A stretch of DNA of 5,945 bases from Flavisolibacter sp. (GTDB taxonomy: Bacteria > Bacteroidota > Bacteroidia > Chitinophagales > Chitinophagaceae), in contig JACDAZ010000499.1 of NCBI GenBank assembly GCA_013695175.1, forward strand, positions 1-5,945, written 5' to 3'. Positions 1 to 5,945 of this stretch are shown here, one piece after another (within the stretch, counting starts at the first letter, position 1; each line of letters opens with the position of its first letter). The notes under the pieces were generated by a model. It saw nothing but the letters and a program-made list of their open reading frames with translations. It did no database searches and was not told the DNA's origin. The translations under genes and the position numbers were made by a program.

Positions 1-123
1 CTGCCCATCAGGATCGGTAATTTTACCTTGAATACGTATTTGGCTAAATGCGGATAAAGCTAAAAATTGAAGGCAAGCCATCAATAATAACTTCCGCCAT
101 TTGAAAACAGTAAAATTTTGCAT
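1..123 (-). CDS. N-terminus of exported protein with carboxypeptidase-regulatory-like start (partial)
   Basis: This is a 41-codon gene start, read leftwards from an ATG at 123-121 and open to the window edge. It begins with a basic stretch (K8, W9, R10, K11), then a hydrophobic core at about residues 12-24 and a small-residue region ending in A-F-S-Q at 25-28, which is a plausible signal peptidase I site. The mature part starts I-R-I-Q-G-K-I-T-D-P-D-G-Q. The G-K-I-T-D-P-D-G pattern is the first strand and turn of the carboxypeptidase-regulatory-like domain that sits at the N-terminus of many Bacteroidota TonB-dependent receptors and other outer-membrane proteins. The rest lies outside the window, so receptor, other barrel protein or plain surface protein cannot be told apart. 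A cysteine at residue 17 follows L-M-A, but it lies inside the hydrophobic core with more hydrophobic residues after it, so I do not call a lipoprotein. No Shine-Dalgarno sequence precedes the start. Confidence 0.75.
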   Translation of the reverse strand, partial: MQNFTVFKWRKLLLMACLQFLALSAFSQIRIQGKITDPDGQ

Positions 124-221
124 AATATTAGTTTTGTATAAACATGTGTAGAAAGAATAATTAAGTTAAGACAATAGATTGTATAAAAACGCTGTATGAT
201 GAAAACTTTTGATGAAACTTA
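124..221. other. AT-rich intergenic region upstream of the exported-protein gene
   Basis: These 98 bases separate the SRPBCC gene stop from the start of the next minus-strand gene. They are very AT-rich and contain no ORF worth calling. The gap is larger than the others in this block, so a separate promoter for the leftmost gene may lie here, but I found no good match to the Bacteroidota -7 element TAnnTTTG and no GC-rich hairpin that would serve as a terminator. An 8-base direct repeat, TGATGAAA, occurs at 197-204 and 210-217. Confidence 0.4.
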
Positions 222-698
222 TTATTTAGATGATAAAAGGTTGTTTATATTCTGTAATCCCTGCTCCATCATAATACCATAAGTATTTTCATAAAATAAA
301 CTTCCAAACCTTTCCCAGGGGTACCATCTCAGGTGAAAATCCATATACCACTGCAAGGTTTTAACTTCAGAATTTGGGTGTGTATGTATCTGCCAACCAT
401 TTAATAATTTATTTTTTTCCTGCTTGCTCAGCTCCATTTGCACAAGGCTGTCTGTTGCCACCACTTCATTTATAATTAATCCTTCCTGTAAAGCACTGTG
501 TGTTTCGGTTTTTTGAAATGCGGGATGCCAGTGTTTCCATTGAGCTGTATCGCGGATTAAAGAAAAGATCTCGTTTGTTTCAGCATCTATGTCTATAGCT
601 TTTGATATACGTACTGTAGAAGGAATCAGTAATCCAAATAAAGTAATTAATGTAAACAGTAAAAGAATGCTAATGATGATAAACCTCAGTAGACGCAT
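222..698 (-). CDS. Membrane-anchored SRPBCC (START-like / polyketide cyclase-like) family protein
   Basis: This is a 158-residue protein with an ATG at 698-696 and a TAA at 224-222. Residues 4-27 form one strongly hydrophobic segment after a short basic start (R2, R5), so it is an N-terminal membrane anchor or uncleaved signal. Residues 30-158 look like one SRPBCC domain. The first strand (about 29-38) is followed by the helix with the typical D-x-x-x-W-x-x-W-x-P-x-F pattern (D50, W54, W57, P59, F61). A W-Y-P-W-E-R-F segment follows at 125-131, and the closing amphipathic helix holds M-E-Q-G-L at 144-148. The fold is known to hold hydrophobic ligands in a deep cavity, but members vary widely and the ligand cannot be read from sequence. 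The length fits a complete domain. The gene lies 65 bases after the ABC permease on the same strand, so co-transcription is possible. No Shine-Dalgarno sequence is seen. I am confident of the family and have no specific function to offer. Confidence 0.8.
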   Translation of the reverse strand: MRLLRFIIISILLLFTLITLFGLLIPSTVRISKAIDIDAETNEIFSLIRDTAQWKHWHPAFQKTETHSALQEGLIINEVVATDSLVQMELSKQEKNKLLNGWQIHTHPNSEVKTLQWYMDFHLRWYPWERFGSLFYENTYGIMMEQGLQNINNLLSSK

Positions 699-763
699 TG
701 GTTATTTTAAAAAATTATGATTAGCGAAAGTTGATTATTTTTATAAAACGATTCAAAATATTG

Positions 764-1870
764 TCACTCCCATTTAAAGGTTTTAATAGCGATGGTATAT
801 ACAATTAAACCCCAGCCTCCGAGTACAGCAAGTTGTAACCCGCAGTCACTTAGATGTGCTCCTTCAAAAGATATTTTCCGCATAGCATCATTAAAATAAG
901 TTAATGGCATAGCATAACTTATAGGCTGCAACCATTTTGGAAATGCATCAATCGAGAAAAAAGTACCAGCCAGTAAAAATTGTGGTAAAGTGATAATATT
1001 TGCAAATGGTGGTATGGAGCTTTCATTAGTTGCCAACCCACTTATTATAAATCCAAATCCCATAAATACCAGAAGGGCAATAAAGCTCAGTATCATAATT
1101 TCAATAAAAGTGAGCCATCCGTTAATTAAGGTAAACCGGAAAGCAAAATAGCCGATACCAATTATAATAACTGCAGTCATTAATTGAAAAATAACGCGGC
1201 TTAATCCCTCACCTAATACAATATAACTTCTGCTGATGGGTGTAGCATAAAACCTTTTTAAAACCAATTGTTGTCTTAAACTAAAAAACAAAAAAGCAAC
1301 ACCAAATACTCCGGAACTTAATAATGAGAATCCTAATTGTCCTGGTAGAATAAAATCAATTGTCCTGTATTTTCTAACTTGTTTTACTTCAGGTTCTATA
1401 CGGGCTATTGATTCTTTGTCCTGGTAAACAGATTTATTTATTTTATTGATCGTATTTTCTAATAGTGGAATAAAACTTGAGATTTTATCAGCACTTGCTG
1501 ATGTGGAATTAAAATGAACAATATATTTATTTGCATTATTAATGCTTACCAGTTTTTCTATAGAAAGTGTACCTGTGATCCTGCCTTTTATAAGATCTGA
1601 CTGCAAGTCTTCATCATTGCTATATTCAACAAAACGAATATTTTGGAGCAATTTTAAAGAATCAATAATTGGGTTGGCTGTGTCACTTCCCGAAGATAAA
1701 TACACTTTGTAGTTTGGTCCACCACCGCTGCCAATAAAGCCAAATACCAATATAAATATTAGTGGAAAAAAAATGCTGAAAACAATTGCTGAAGGGCTTC
1801 TCAGTATTGCCCGGAGACTTGCTTTGGTTATAGCCAGCATAGCCCGGACCTGGTTGTATTTTTCTGCCAT
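764..1870 (-). CDS. ABC-2 type transporter permease subunit
   Basis: This 368-residue polytopic membrane protein is the membrane half of an ABC exporter. A cytoplasmic N-terminal helix (A-S-L-R-A-I-L-R-S-P, 17-26) leads into the first membrane segment at about 28-47. A soluble loop outside the membrane follows at 48-170. Further segments lie at about 172-198, 225-247, 255-280, 288-310 and 343-363. Between the second and third segments, L-K-R-F-Y-A-T-P-I at 204-212 is the conserved coupling region that touches the ATPase. The P-K-W-L-Q-P-I-S-Y-A-M-P-L-T-Y sequence at 311-325 is the C-terminal ABC-2 signature. This order (one segment, large outer loop, five segments) matches the ABC2_membrane_3 type. 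The substrate is unknown. The ATG at 1870-1868 is used here; a second ATG at codon 11 (1840-1838) would also give a normal N-terminus. The gene starts 24 bases after the sppA stop, which suggests one transcript. No ATP-binding subunit is encoded in the window. Confidence 0.9.
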   Translation of the reverse strand: MAEKYNQVRAMLAITKASLRAILRSPSAIVFSIFFPLIFILVFGFIGSGGGPNYKVYLSSGSDTANPIIDSLKLLQNIRFVEYSNDEDLQSDLIKGRITGTLSIEKLVSINNANKYIVHFNSTSASADKISSFIPLLENTINKINKSVYQDKESIARIEPEVKQVRKYRTIDFILPGQLGFSLLSSGVFGVAFLFFSLRQQLVLKRFYATPISRSYIVLGEGLSRVIFQLMTAVIIIGIGYFAFRFTLINGWLTFIEIMILSFIALLVFMGFGFIISGLATNESSIPPFANIITLPQFLLAGTFFSIDAFPKWLQPISYAMPLTYFNDAMRKISFEGAHLSDCGLQLAVLGGWGLIVYTIAIKTFKWE

Positions 1871-1894
1871 TTTAAGTGAGCCGCAAATGTAGCC

Positions 1895-3643
1895 CTAATT
1901 GATGAAGAATGTAAAAGGCAAACGTGTTTGTACACTGCCACATATTTCTTTAAGCTTTTTCATTTGCTGAAAAATCTGGTAATTGTCTTCGCCTAATTCA
2001 GCTTTTAGTGATGCAGCAGGTTCTGCTGTAGTTTTTCCAAGTAATTCATCTATCCAGCTTTTCTTTTCGGGGTATTCACGCAGTCTGTATTTATCTGTTT
2101 TAGCCATTCTTGCAGCACATTCAATAGCTGCCTGAGTGCTTCCAATTTTATCAACAAGTCCAAGCCTTAAAGCATCTTCGCCACTCCACACTCTTCCCTG
2201 CGCAATGCTATCAATATAATTTATATCTTTTTTTCTGCCTTCTGCAACTCTTTGCTTAAACTGCAAATAGATTCGGTCTACACTGTTTTGAATAAACTTT
2301 TTTTCAGCTTCATTTAAAGGCCTGGTTACATTTCCGGCATCAGCATAAGTTGCTGTTTTAACACCATCGAAGGTGATACCAAGTTTTTCATTAAAAAATC
2401 CCTGCATGTTGGGAACAATTCCAAATACCCCTATAGAACCTGTTATCGTATTTGAGTTTGCAAAAATACTATCAGCAGCCGATGCAATATAATATCCGCC
2501 TGATGCGGCAACATCACCAAAACTCACAACAACAGGTTTTGCTTTTCTTGCCAAACTTAATTCCCTCCAAATATTTTCACTGGCAAGTGCACTGCCACCT
2601 CCGGAGTTAATTCTAAAAACAATGGCTCTAATAGATTTGTCTAAACGTACTTTCCTGATAAGGTTTACATAATCGTCGCTGGCAATATTATCATTATTGC
2701 CTTTGCCATCTATAATATCCCCTTCAGCATATATCAATGCAATTTTATCCTTTCCAGTTTGCCTGAAATTACCTGCATCAGCATATTTTGTAACAGTAAC
2801 AAAATTGAGTTTGTCTTCTTTACCAATTTTTAGCAACTCTTTTATTTCTGTTTTCAACTCGTCATCATATTTCAAACCATCAACCAGTTTATATTGAAAA
2901 GCATCTTGTGGCTGCTGAATAACTCCGGTATTAGCAAGTTGGTGTAATGTAGCAGTATCTATTTTCCTGCTTTCAGAAACTTTTTGCAGAAGAATATGAT
3001 AAAGATCACCCAGCCATTCTCTTGTTTGCTCTTTATTTTCTTCAGTCATTTTAGTGGCACGTAAGGGTTCCGTCGCACTTTTATACTTACCGGCATAAAA
3101 AATCTGTGGTTCAATATTTAATTTATCCAATGTGCCTTTTACAAAAGCAAGATCTACATTCAATCCTCTCCAATCAAAAGCTCCCACAGGGTTTGCATAA
3201 ACTTTATCTGCGGCAGAAGCAACAAAATATGCGCTTTGCGACATTACATCTCCATGCGCTATTATAAATTTATCAGTGTTTTTAAAATCTAATAAGGCTT
3301 CTCTTAACTCGCTGCTGGCAGCATAACCATTTGCGTTATTATTAGCTATTATATAAATACCGGAAACGTTTTTATCATCTTTTGCTTTTTTAATAAGTCT
3401 TACCACATCATACAATCCCGGAACATTGGTTGCAGAACCCGATAAAACACCCAATGGATTTTTTTGAAATCTTTCATTAAAATGTTCTGAAAGATCAAGG
3501 ACCAGTACAGAACCTTTGACAACTTTAGTTTCATCTTTTGAGGTTAAGGCTGATGCCATACCCACTAATAATAAAAAACCCAATAAACCAAAAATAACAA
3601 GGGCTAAAAGAGAGGCCAGGAACATTTTTAAAAAAGTGGGCAT
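1895..3643 (-). CDS. sppA: Signal peptide peptidase SppA, 67K type (protease IV)
   Basis: SppA is a membrane-bound Ser/Lys endopeptidase that degrades signal peptides left in the membrane. From the ATG at 3643-3641 it has 582 residues, the size of the long two-domain form. A hydrophobic anchor lies at about 6-30. Two S49 domains follow, at roughly 118-270 and 365-515. The N-terminal one carries the general base lysine K188 in G-K-Y-K-S-A-T-E-P, equivalent to K209 of the E. coli enzyme. The C-terminal one carries the nucleophile S381 in G-D-V-A-A-S-G-G-Y-Y, equivalent to E. coli S409. The N-S-G-G-G-S segment at 346-351 is also conserved. Both catalytic residues are present, so it should be active. 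A longer frame opens 7 codons upstream at a TTG (3664-3662), but the ATG gives a basic residue directly before the anchor and is preferred. The stop is TAG. It is divergent from folK and followed closely by the ABC permease. Confidence 0.95.
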   Translation of the reverse strand: MPTFLKMFLASLLALVIFGLLGFLLLVGMASALTSKDETKVVKGSVLVLDLSEHFNERFQKNPLGVLSGSATNVPGLYDVVRLIKKAKDDKNVSGIYIIANNNANGYAASSELREALLDFKNTDKFIIAHGDVMSQSAYFVASAADKVYANPVGAFDWRGLNVDLAFVKGTLDKLNIEPQIFYAGKYKSATEPLRATKMTEENKEQTREWLGDLYHILLQKVSESRKIDTATLHQLANTGVIQQPQDAFQYKLVDGLKYDDELKTEIKELLKIGKEDKLNFVTVTKYADAGNFRQTGKDKIALIYAEGDIIDGKGNNDNIASDDYVNLIRKVRLDKSIRAIVFRINSGGGSALASENIWRELSLARKAKPVVVSFGDVAASGGYYIASAADSIFANSNTITGSIGVFGIVPNMQGFFNEKLGITFDGVKTATYADAGNVTRPLNEAEKKFIQNSVDRIYLQFKQRVAEGRKKDINYIDSIAQGRVWSGEDALRLGLVDKIGSTQAAIECAARMAKTDKYRLREYPEKKSWIDELLGKTTAEPAASLKAELGEDNYQIFQQMKKLKEICGSVQTRLPFTFFIN

Positions 3644-3703
3644 AATAAGTTCTGCTTTAAGCAAGCGAAAATAAAAGATATTTGATGACGATTGAAACCG
3701 TTT
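3644..3703. promoter_or_regulatory. Divergent promoter region between sppA and folK
   Basis: These 60 bases lie between the preferred ATG starts of sppA and folK and must hold both promoters unless one starts inside the opposite gene. On the plus strand, GATATTTG at 3677-3684 matches the Bacteroidota -7 consensus TAnnTTTG except at one position, and TTTA at 3656-3659 lies 17 bases before it as a weak -33 (TTTG) element. On the minus strand, TATCTTTT at 3680-3673 also matches the -7 consensus except at one position, with no good -33 partner. The two candidates overlap by four bases, so polymerase binding for one gene could block the other. These are by-eye matches in AT-rich DNA and remain weak. 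Confidence 0.35.
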
Positions 3704-4186
3704 ATGGATGTTGCTTATTTATTAACAGGTGGAAACCTTGGAAATCGCTATAATAATTTAAAAGAAGCCAAGCTAAGGGTGGATCAACATTGTGGTGCTG
3801 TTTTGGCTTTTTCCGGTATTTATGAAACTGAAGCATGGGGTATTAAAGACCAGAAATCATTTTTAAACCAGGCTTTAGTGATAGAAACCGCCTATTCCGC
3901 TAAAGAATTATTAGAACAAATATTGAATATTGAAAATTCAATGGGTAGAATAAGAGAAGAAAAGTATGGCCCCAGGCTAATAGATATAGATATATTATTT
4001 TATGGAAATAAAGTAATTCATGAAGAAGGTTTACAGGTTCCTCATCCTTTTGTACATAAAAGAAGATTTGCGCTGCAATGTTTGGCAGAAATAGCTTCTG
4101 ACATTGTTCATCCTGTTTTTAATAAAACGGTTCATGAACTTTTGGCAGAATGTGAAGATCCTTTAAGAGTTAAAAAGTGGGTATAA
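3704..4186 (+). CDS. folK: 6-hydroxymethyl-7,8-dihydropterin pyrophosphokinase (HPPK)
   Basis: FolK transfers pyrophosphate from ATP to 6-hydroxymethyl-7,8-dihydropterin in the cytoplasm, the step before dihydropteroate synthase in folate synthesis. From the ATG the protein has 160 residues, the usual length of a single-domain HPPK. The N-terminal strand and loop read L-L-T-G-G-N-L-G-N-R (6-15). F-L-N-Q-A at 53-57 is the conserved pterin-site segment. The family signature runs from G81 to L98: R82 and R84, then Y-G-P-R-L-I-D-I-D-I-L, with R91 and the two Mg-binding aspartates D94 and D96. P-H-P at 113-115 with R120/R121-F122-A-L completes the pattern. All expected active-site residues are present. 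The frame could open 4 codons earlier at a TTG (3692), but the ATG places the first strand right at the N-terminus as in relatives. No folB or folP is fused or adjacent. It probably leads an operon with the kinase and exporter that follow. Confidence 0.96.
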   Translation: MDVAYLLTGGNLGNRYNNLKEAKLRVDQHCGAVLAFSGIYETEAWGIKDQKSFLNQALVIETAYSAKELLEQILNIENSMGRIREEKYGPRLIDIDILFYGNKVIHEEGLQVPHPFVHKRRFALQCLAEIASDIVHPVFNKTVHELLAECEDPLRVKKWV

Positions 4187-4244
4187 GTTCATACTACTCC
4201 TCCCTTTAATTTTATTTACTTTGCCCGCTTAAGAACTGGCTGTT

Positions 4245-4880
4245 GTGAAATATAGTTTTATTACCATCGAAGGAAATATTGGTGCAGGAAAGACTACACT
4301 TGCTCACTTATTATCTAAACATTATAATGCAAGGCTTATTTTGGAACAATTTGCTGATAATCCTTTTCTTCCAAAATTTTACGAAAGTCCGCAGCAGTTT
4401 GCATTTCCGCTTGAATTATTCTTTATGGCTGAACGATTCAAGCAACTAAAAGAGCTGATTCAGCAAAAAGATCTTTTTCAAAATGTAACCATTTCAGACT
4501 ACCTGTTTACCAAATGCCTTTTGTTTGCCAAAGTAAATTTGCCGGATGATGAATTCAGGTTATACCAAAGGCTTTTTGAAATCATACACCAGCAGTTGGT
4601 TCAGCCGGATATTTTAATTTACCTGCATGTACCCTTAATAAAACTGCAACAAAATATTAAAAAGAGAAACAGACCTTATGAACAAAATATTCAAAATGAA
4701 TATTTGTTTGACATTCAGGAAACCTATACCAATTATATTAAACAACACAATGTAAAAACCCTTTTTATTGACGCTTCCAAAGCCGATTTTCTTGGAAATG
4801 AAGAACATTTAAAAACCATTATCAATGCTTTGGATAGAGAATATCCAACTGGTCAGCACTTCATTAGTTTACCGGATTAA
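4245..4880 (+). CDS. Deoxynucleoside kinase (dNK family, dAK/dGK/dCK type)
   Basis: This 211-residue enzyme is predicted to phosphorylate deoxynucleosides to their 5'-monophosphates for dNTP salvage. The P-loop is G-N-I-G-A-G-K-T at 10-17, right after the first strand. E34 in L-E-Q is at the place of the catalytic carboxylate. P-L-E-L-F-F-M-A-E-R-F-K-Q at 55-67 is the substrate-side helix. S-D-Y at 84-86 replaces the usual D-R-S of the family. K-K-R-N-R-P-Y-E-Q at 139-147 is the arginine-rich lid that closes over phosphates, with R141, R143 and E146. Size and motif order fit the family well. Which base it prefers cannot be read from sequence. The start is GTG at 4245: an in-frame TAA lies upstream at 4230-4232, and the next ATG (codon 61) would remove the P-loop. 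It follows folK by 58 bases and precedes the MFS gene by 40, so one transcript is plausible. Confidence 0.93.
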   Translation: MKYSFITIEGNIGAGKTTLAHLLSKHYNARLILEQFADNPFLPKFYESPQQFAFPLELFFMAERFKQLKELIQQKDLFQNVTISDYLFTKCLLFAKVNLPDDEFRLYQRLFEIIHQQLVQPDILIYLHVPLIKLQQNIKKRNRPYEQNIQNEYLFDIQETYTNYIKQHNVKTLFIDASKADFLGNEEHLKTIINALDREYPTGQHFISLPD

Positions 4881-4920
4881 TTTTATGGATTCCTAATTTC
4901 TTTGTTCTTTAATTTTAATT

Positions 4921-5945
4921 ATGCTGGCAAATGTTCTGAGGTCAGGATCGCTTCGTCCTTTACTTGAAAAAGAATACAGGTATTTTATTATAGGCAGGTT
5001 TTTTTACATTATGGCGCTTCGCATGGTAGCAACTGTAGTGGCTTATAAATTATTTCAATTAACCGGATCATCCTTTGCAATTGGCCTTGCAGGATTATCA
5101 GAATTTGTTCCGGTATTTGCCCTGGCGCTTTATGCTGGTTATATCATTGACAGGTCAGATAAAAGAACACTATTGGTAAAGGGAATATTTTCTTATTCTA
5201 TATGTATAGTTGCTCTTATAATTGTTACCACTCCTTATTTTGAAAGCCTGATTAACAATAAACTTCTTGAGTATTTATTTTATGTAATCATTTTTTCAAC
5301 CGGTGTTATCAGGGCATTTGCAGGCCCTACATCGCATGCTATCATTGCACAATTGGTTCCCAGACCTTTATTGCCTTTTGCTGCTAACATTAGTTCAACC
5401 ACCTGGCTAACAGCTTCCATTTTCGGGCATGCTTCCGCAGGTTTTTTTATTGCCTGGTTTACAGTAAACGGAACTTTTTATATAGTCCTTCTTTATATTT
5501 TAATTGCAGTGGCAGTTATATCTCGCATCTCTAAAAAACCCATTATGCAATTAAATACCACCATTCGTGCATGGGATAGTGTAAAAGAAGGTTTGCGGTA
5601 TGTATATAAAAACAAGGTTTTGTTTGGCGCCTTATCATTAGACCTGTTTGCTGTTTTATTTGGAGGTGCAGTTGCTTTAATACCTGAATTTGCAGAACGT
5701 GTTTTAGGTGTGGGTCCTATAGGTTTTGGCTGGCTGAATGCAGCAATTGACATTGGGTCTTTAATGATGATCATTTTCATTACTTTTTTTCCATTAAGAC
5801 AAAACCAGGGAAAAATTTTAATATTAGGAGTAACAGGGTTTGGAGTTTGTATTGTGGTATTTGGATTATCAGACGTGTACTGGATTTCTTTTGCAGCCCT
5901 TTTATTTGCCGGAATGCTGGATGGTATAAGTGTAGTAATCAGAGG
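4921..5945 (+). CDS. MFS transporter, EntS/MFS_3-like exporter (3' end missing)
   Basis: This gene runs from an ATG at 4921 off the right edge, giving 341 complete codons with no stop. The product is a multi-spanning membrane protein of the major facilitator superfamily, a proton-coupled carrier type. Membrane segments lie at about 21-45, 53-75, 85-104, 117-135, 158-181 and 185-201; then a cytoplasmic loop at 202-230; then about 234-255, 268-290, 298-315 and 319-340. The loop after the second segment holds G-Y-I-I-D-R-S-D-K-R (73-82), the MFS motif A. V-K-E-G-L-R-Y-V at 221-228 and L-D-L-F-A-V-L-F-G-G-A-V-A-L at 240-253 are typical of the EntS group (MFS_3). EntS itself exports enterobactin, but most relatives have no known substrate, and no siderophore gene is nearby. 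An in-frame TAA at 4894-4896 excludes an upstream start. About 60-90 residues should lie beyond the window. Confidence 0.9.
   Translation, partial: MLANVLRSGSLRPLLEKEYRYFIIGRFFYIMALRMVATVVAYKLFQLTGSSFAIGLAGLSEFVPVFALALYAGYIIDRSDKRTLLVKGIFSYSICIVALIIVTTPYFESLINNKLLEYLFYVIIFSTGVIRAFAGPTSHAIIAQLVPRPLLPFAANISSTTWLTASIFGHASAGFFIAWFTVNGTFYIVLLYILIAVAVISRISKKPIMQLNTTIRAWDSVKEGLRYVYKNKVLFGALSLDLFAVLFGGAVALIPEFAERVLGVGPIGFGWLNAAIDIGSLMMIIFITFFPLRQNQGKILILGVTGFGVCIVVFGLSDVYWISFAALLFAGMLDGISVVIR

Noticed and set aside
73..75. Cysteine at residue 17 of the leftmost gene as a lipobox (L-M-A-C)
   Set aside because: The hydrophobic stretch continues past the cysteine and ends at A-F-S-Q, so a signal peptidase I site fits better than lipoprotein processing.
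197..219. Direct repeat TGATGAAA at 197-204 and 210-217
   Set aside because: Eight bases repeated once at 13-base spacing in AT-rich DNA is weak evidence for an operator; there is no dyad symmetry and it is far from a clear promoter.
2697..2897. 66-codon open frame on the plus strand
   Set aside because: It lies wholly inside sppA on the opposite strand, has a low-complexity Ser/Pro/Phe-rich product and no family resemblance; it is a shadow of the sppA coding sequence.
4216..4223. TTACTTTG as a possible -7 element before the deoxynucleoside kinase gene
   Set aside because: It matches TAnnTTTG except at one position, but no TTTG-like -33 element lies 17-23 bases upstream, and the short gap after folK makes read-through a simpler explanation.
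4885..4896. Tiny ATG-GAT-TCC-TAA frame just before the MFS gene
   Set aside because: Three codons in AT-rich DNA are expected by chance; there is no ribosome binding site and no sign of attenuation or a hairpin.
5493..5780. 95-codon open frame on the minus strand
   Set aside because: It is antisense to the MFS gene, whose plus-strand frame is clearly coding (membrane segments and EntS-type motifs). The product looks like reverse-strand noise.

Overview
The window looks like chromosomal DNA from a member of the Bacteroidota, most likely a Chitinophagales/Chitinophagaceae-type bacterium. The pointers are AT-rich DNA, coding starts without Shine-Dalgarno sequences, A/T-rich leaders, an exported protein that opens with a carboxypeptidase-regulatory-like segment as in TonB-linked receptors, and a 67-kDa-type SppA next to folK. 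The lineage is an inference from gene content and style. No rRNA or marker gene here fixes it.

The layout is two divergent blocks that face away from a short intergenic region at about 3644-3703. The left block is on the minus strand. It holds sppA (membrane-anchored signal peptide peptidase / protease IV), an ABC-2 type permease 24 bases downstream, a membrane-anchored SRPBCC (START-like) protein, and the first 41 codons of an exported protein cut by the left window edge. The right block is on the plus strand. It holds folK (folate pathway pyrophosphokinase), a deoxynucleoside kinase with a GTG start, and an MFS exporter of the EntS-like type cut by the right window edge.

The right block joins folate-precursor activation, deoxynucleoside salvage and a drug/siderophore-type exporter. 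The first two both serve nucleotide supply, and the exporter is probably only a positional neighbour. The left block is about the cell envelope: a membrane protease, a transporter membrane subunit, an anchored lipid-binding-fold protein and an outer-membrane-directed protein. The transporter subunit has no ATPase partner within the window.

I see no mobile element, CRISPR array, tRNA, rRNA or clear intrinsic terminator. The region reads as ordinary core genome. The points most worth a second look are the permease without a nearby ATPase, the changed DRS-type motif of the kinase, and the start-codon choice of the two divergent genes, which sets the size of their shared promoter region. I found no convincing sign of a new biological system.
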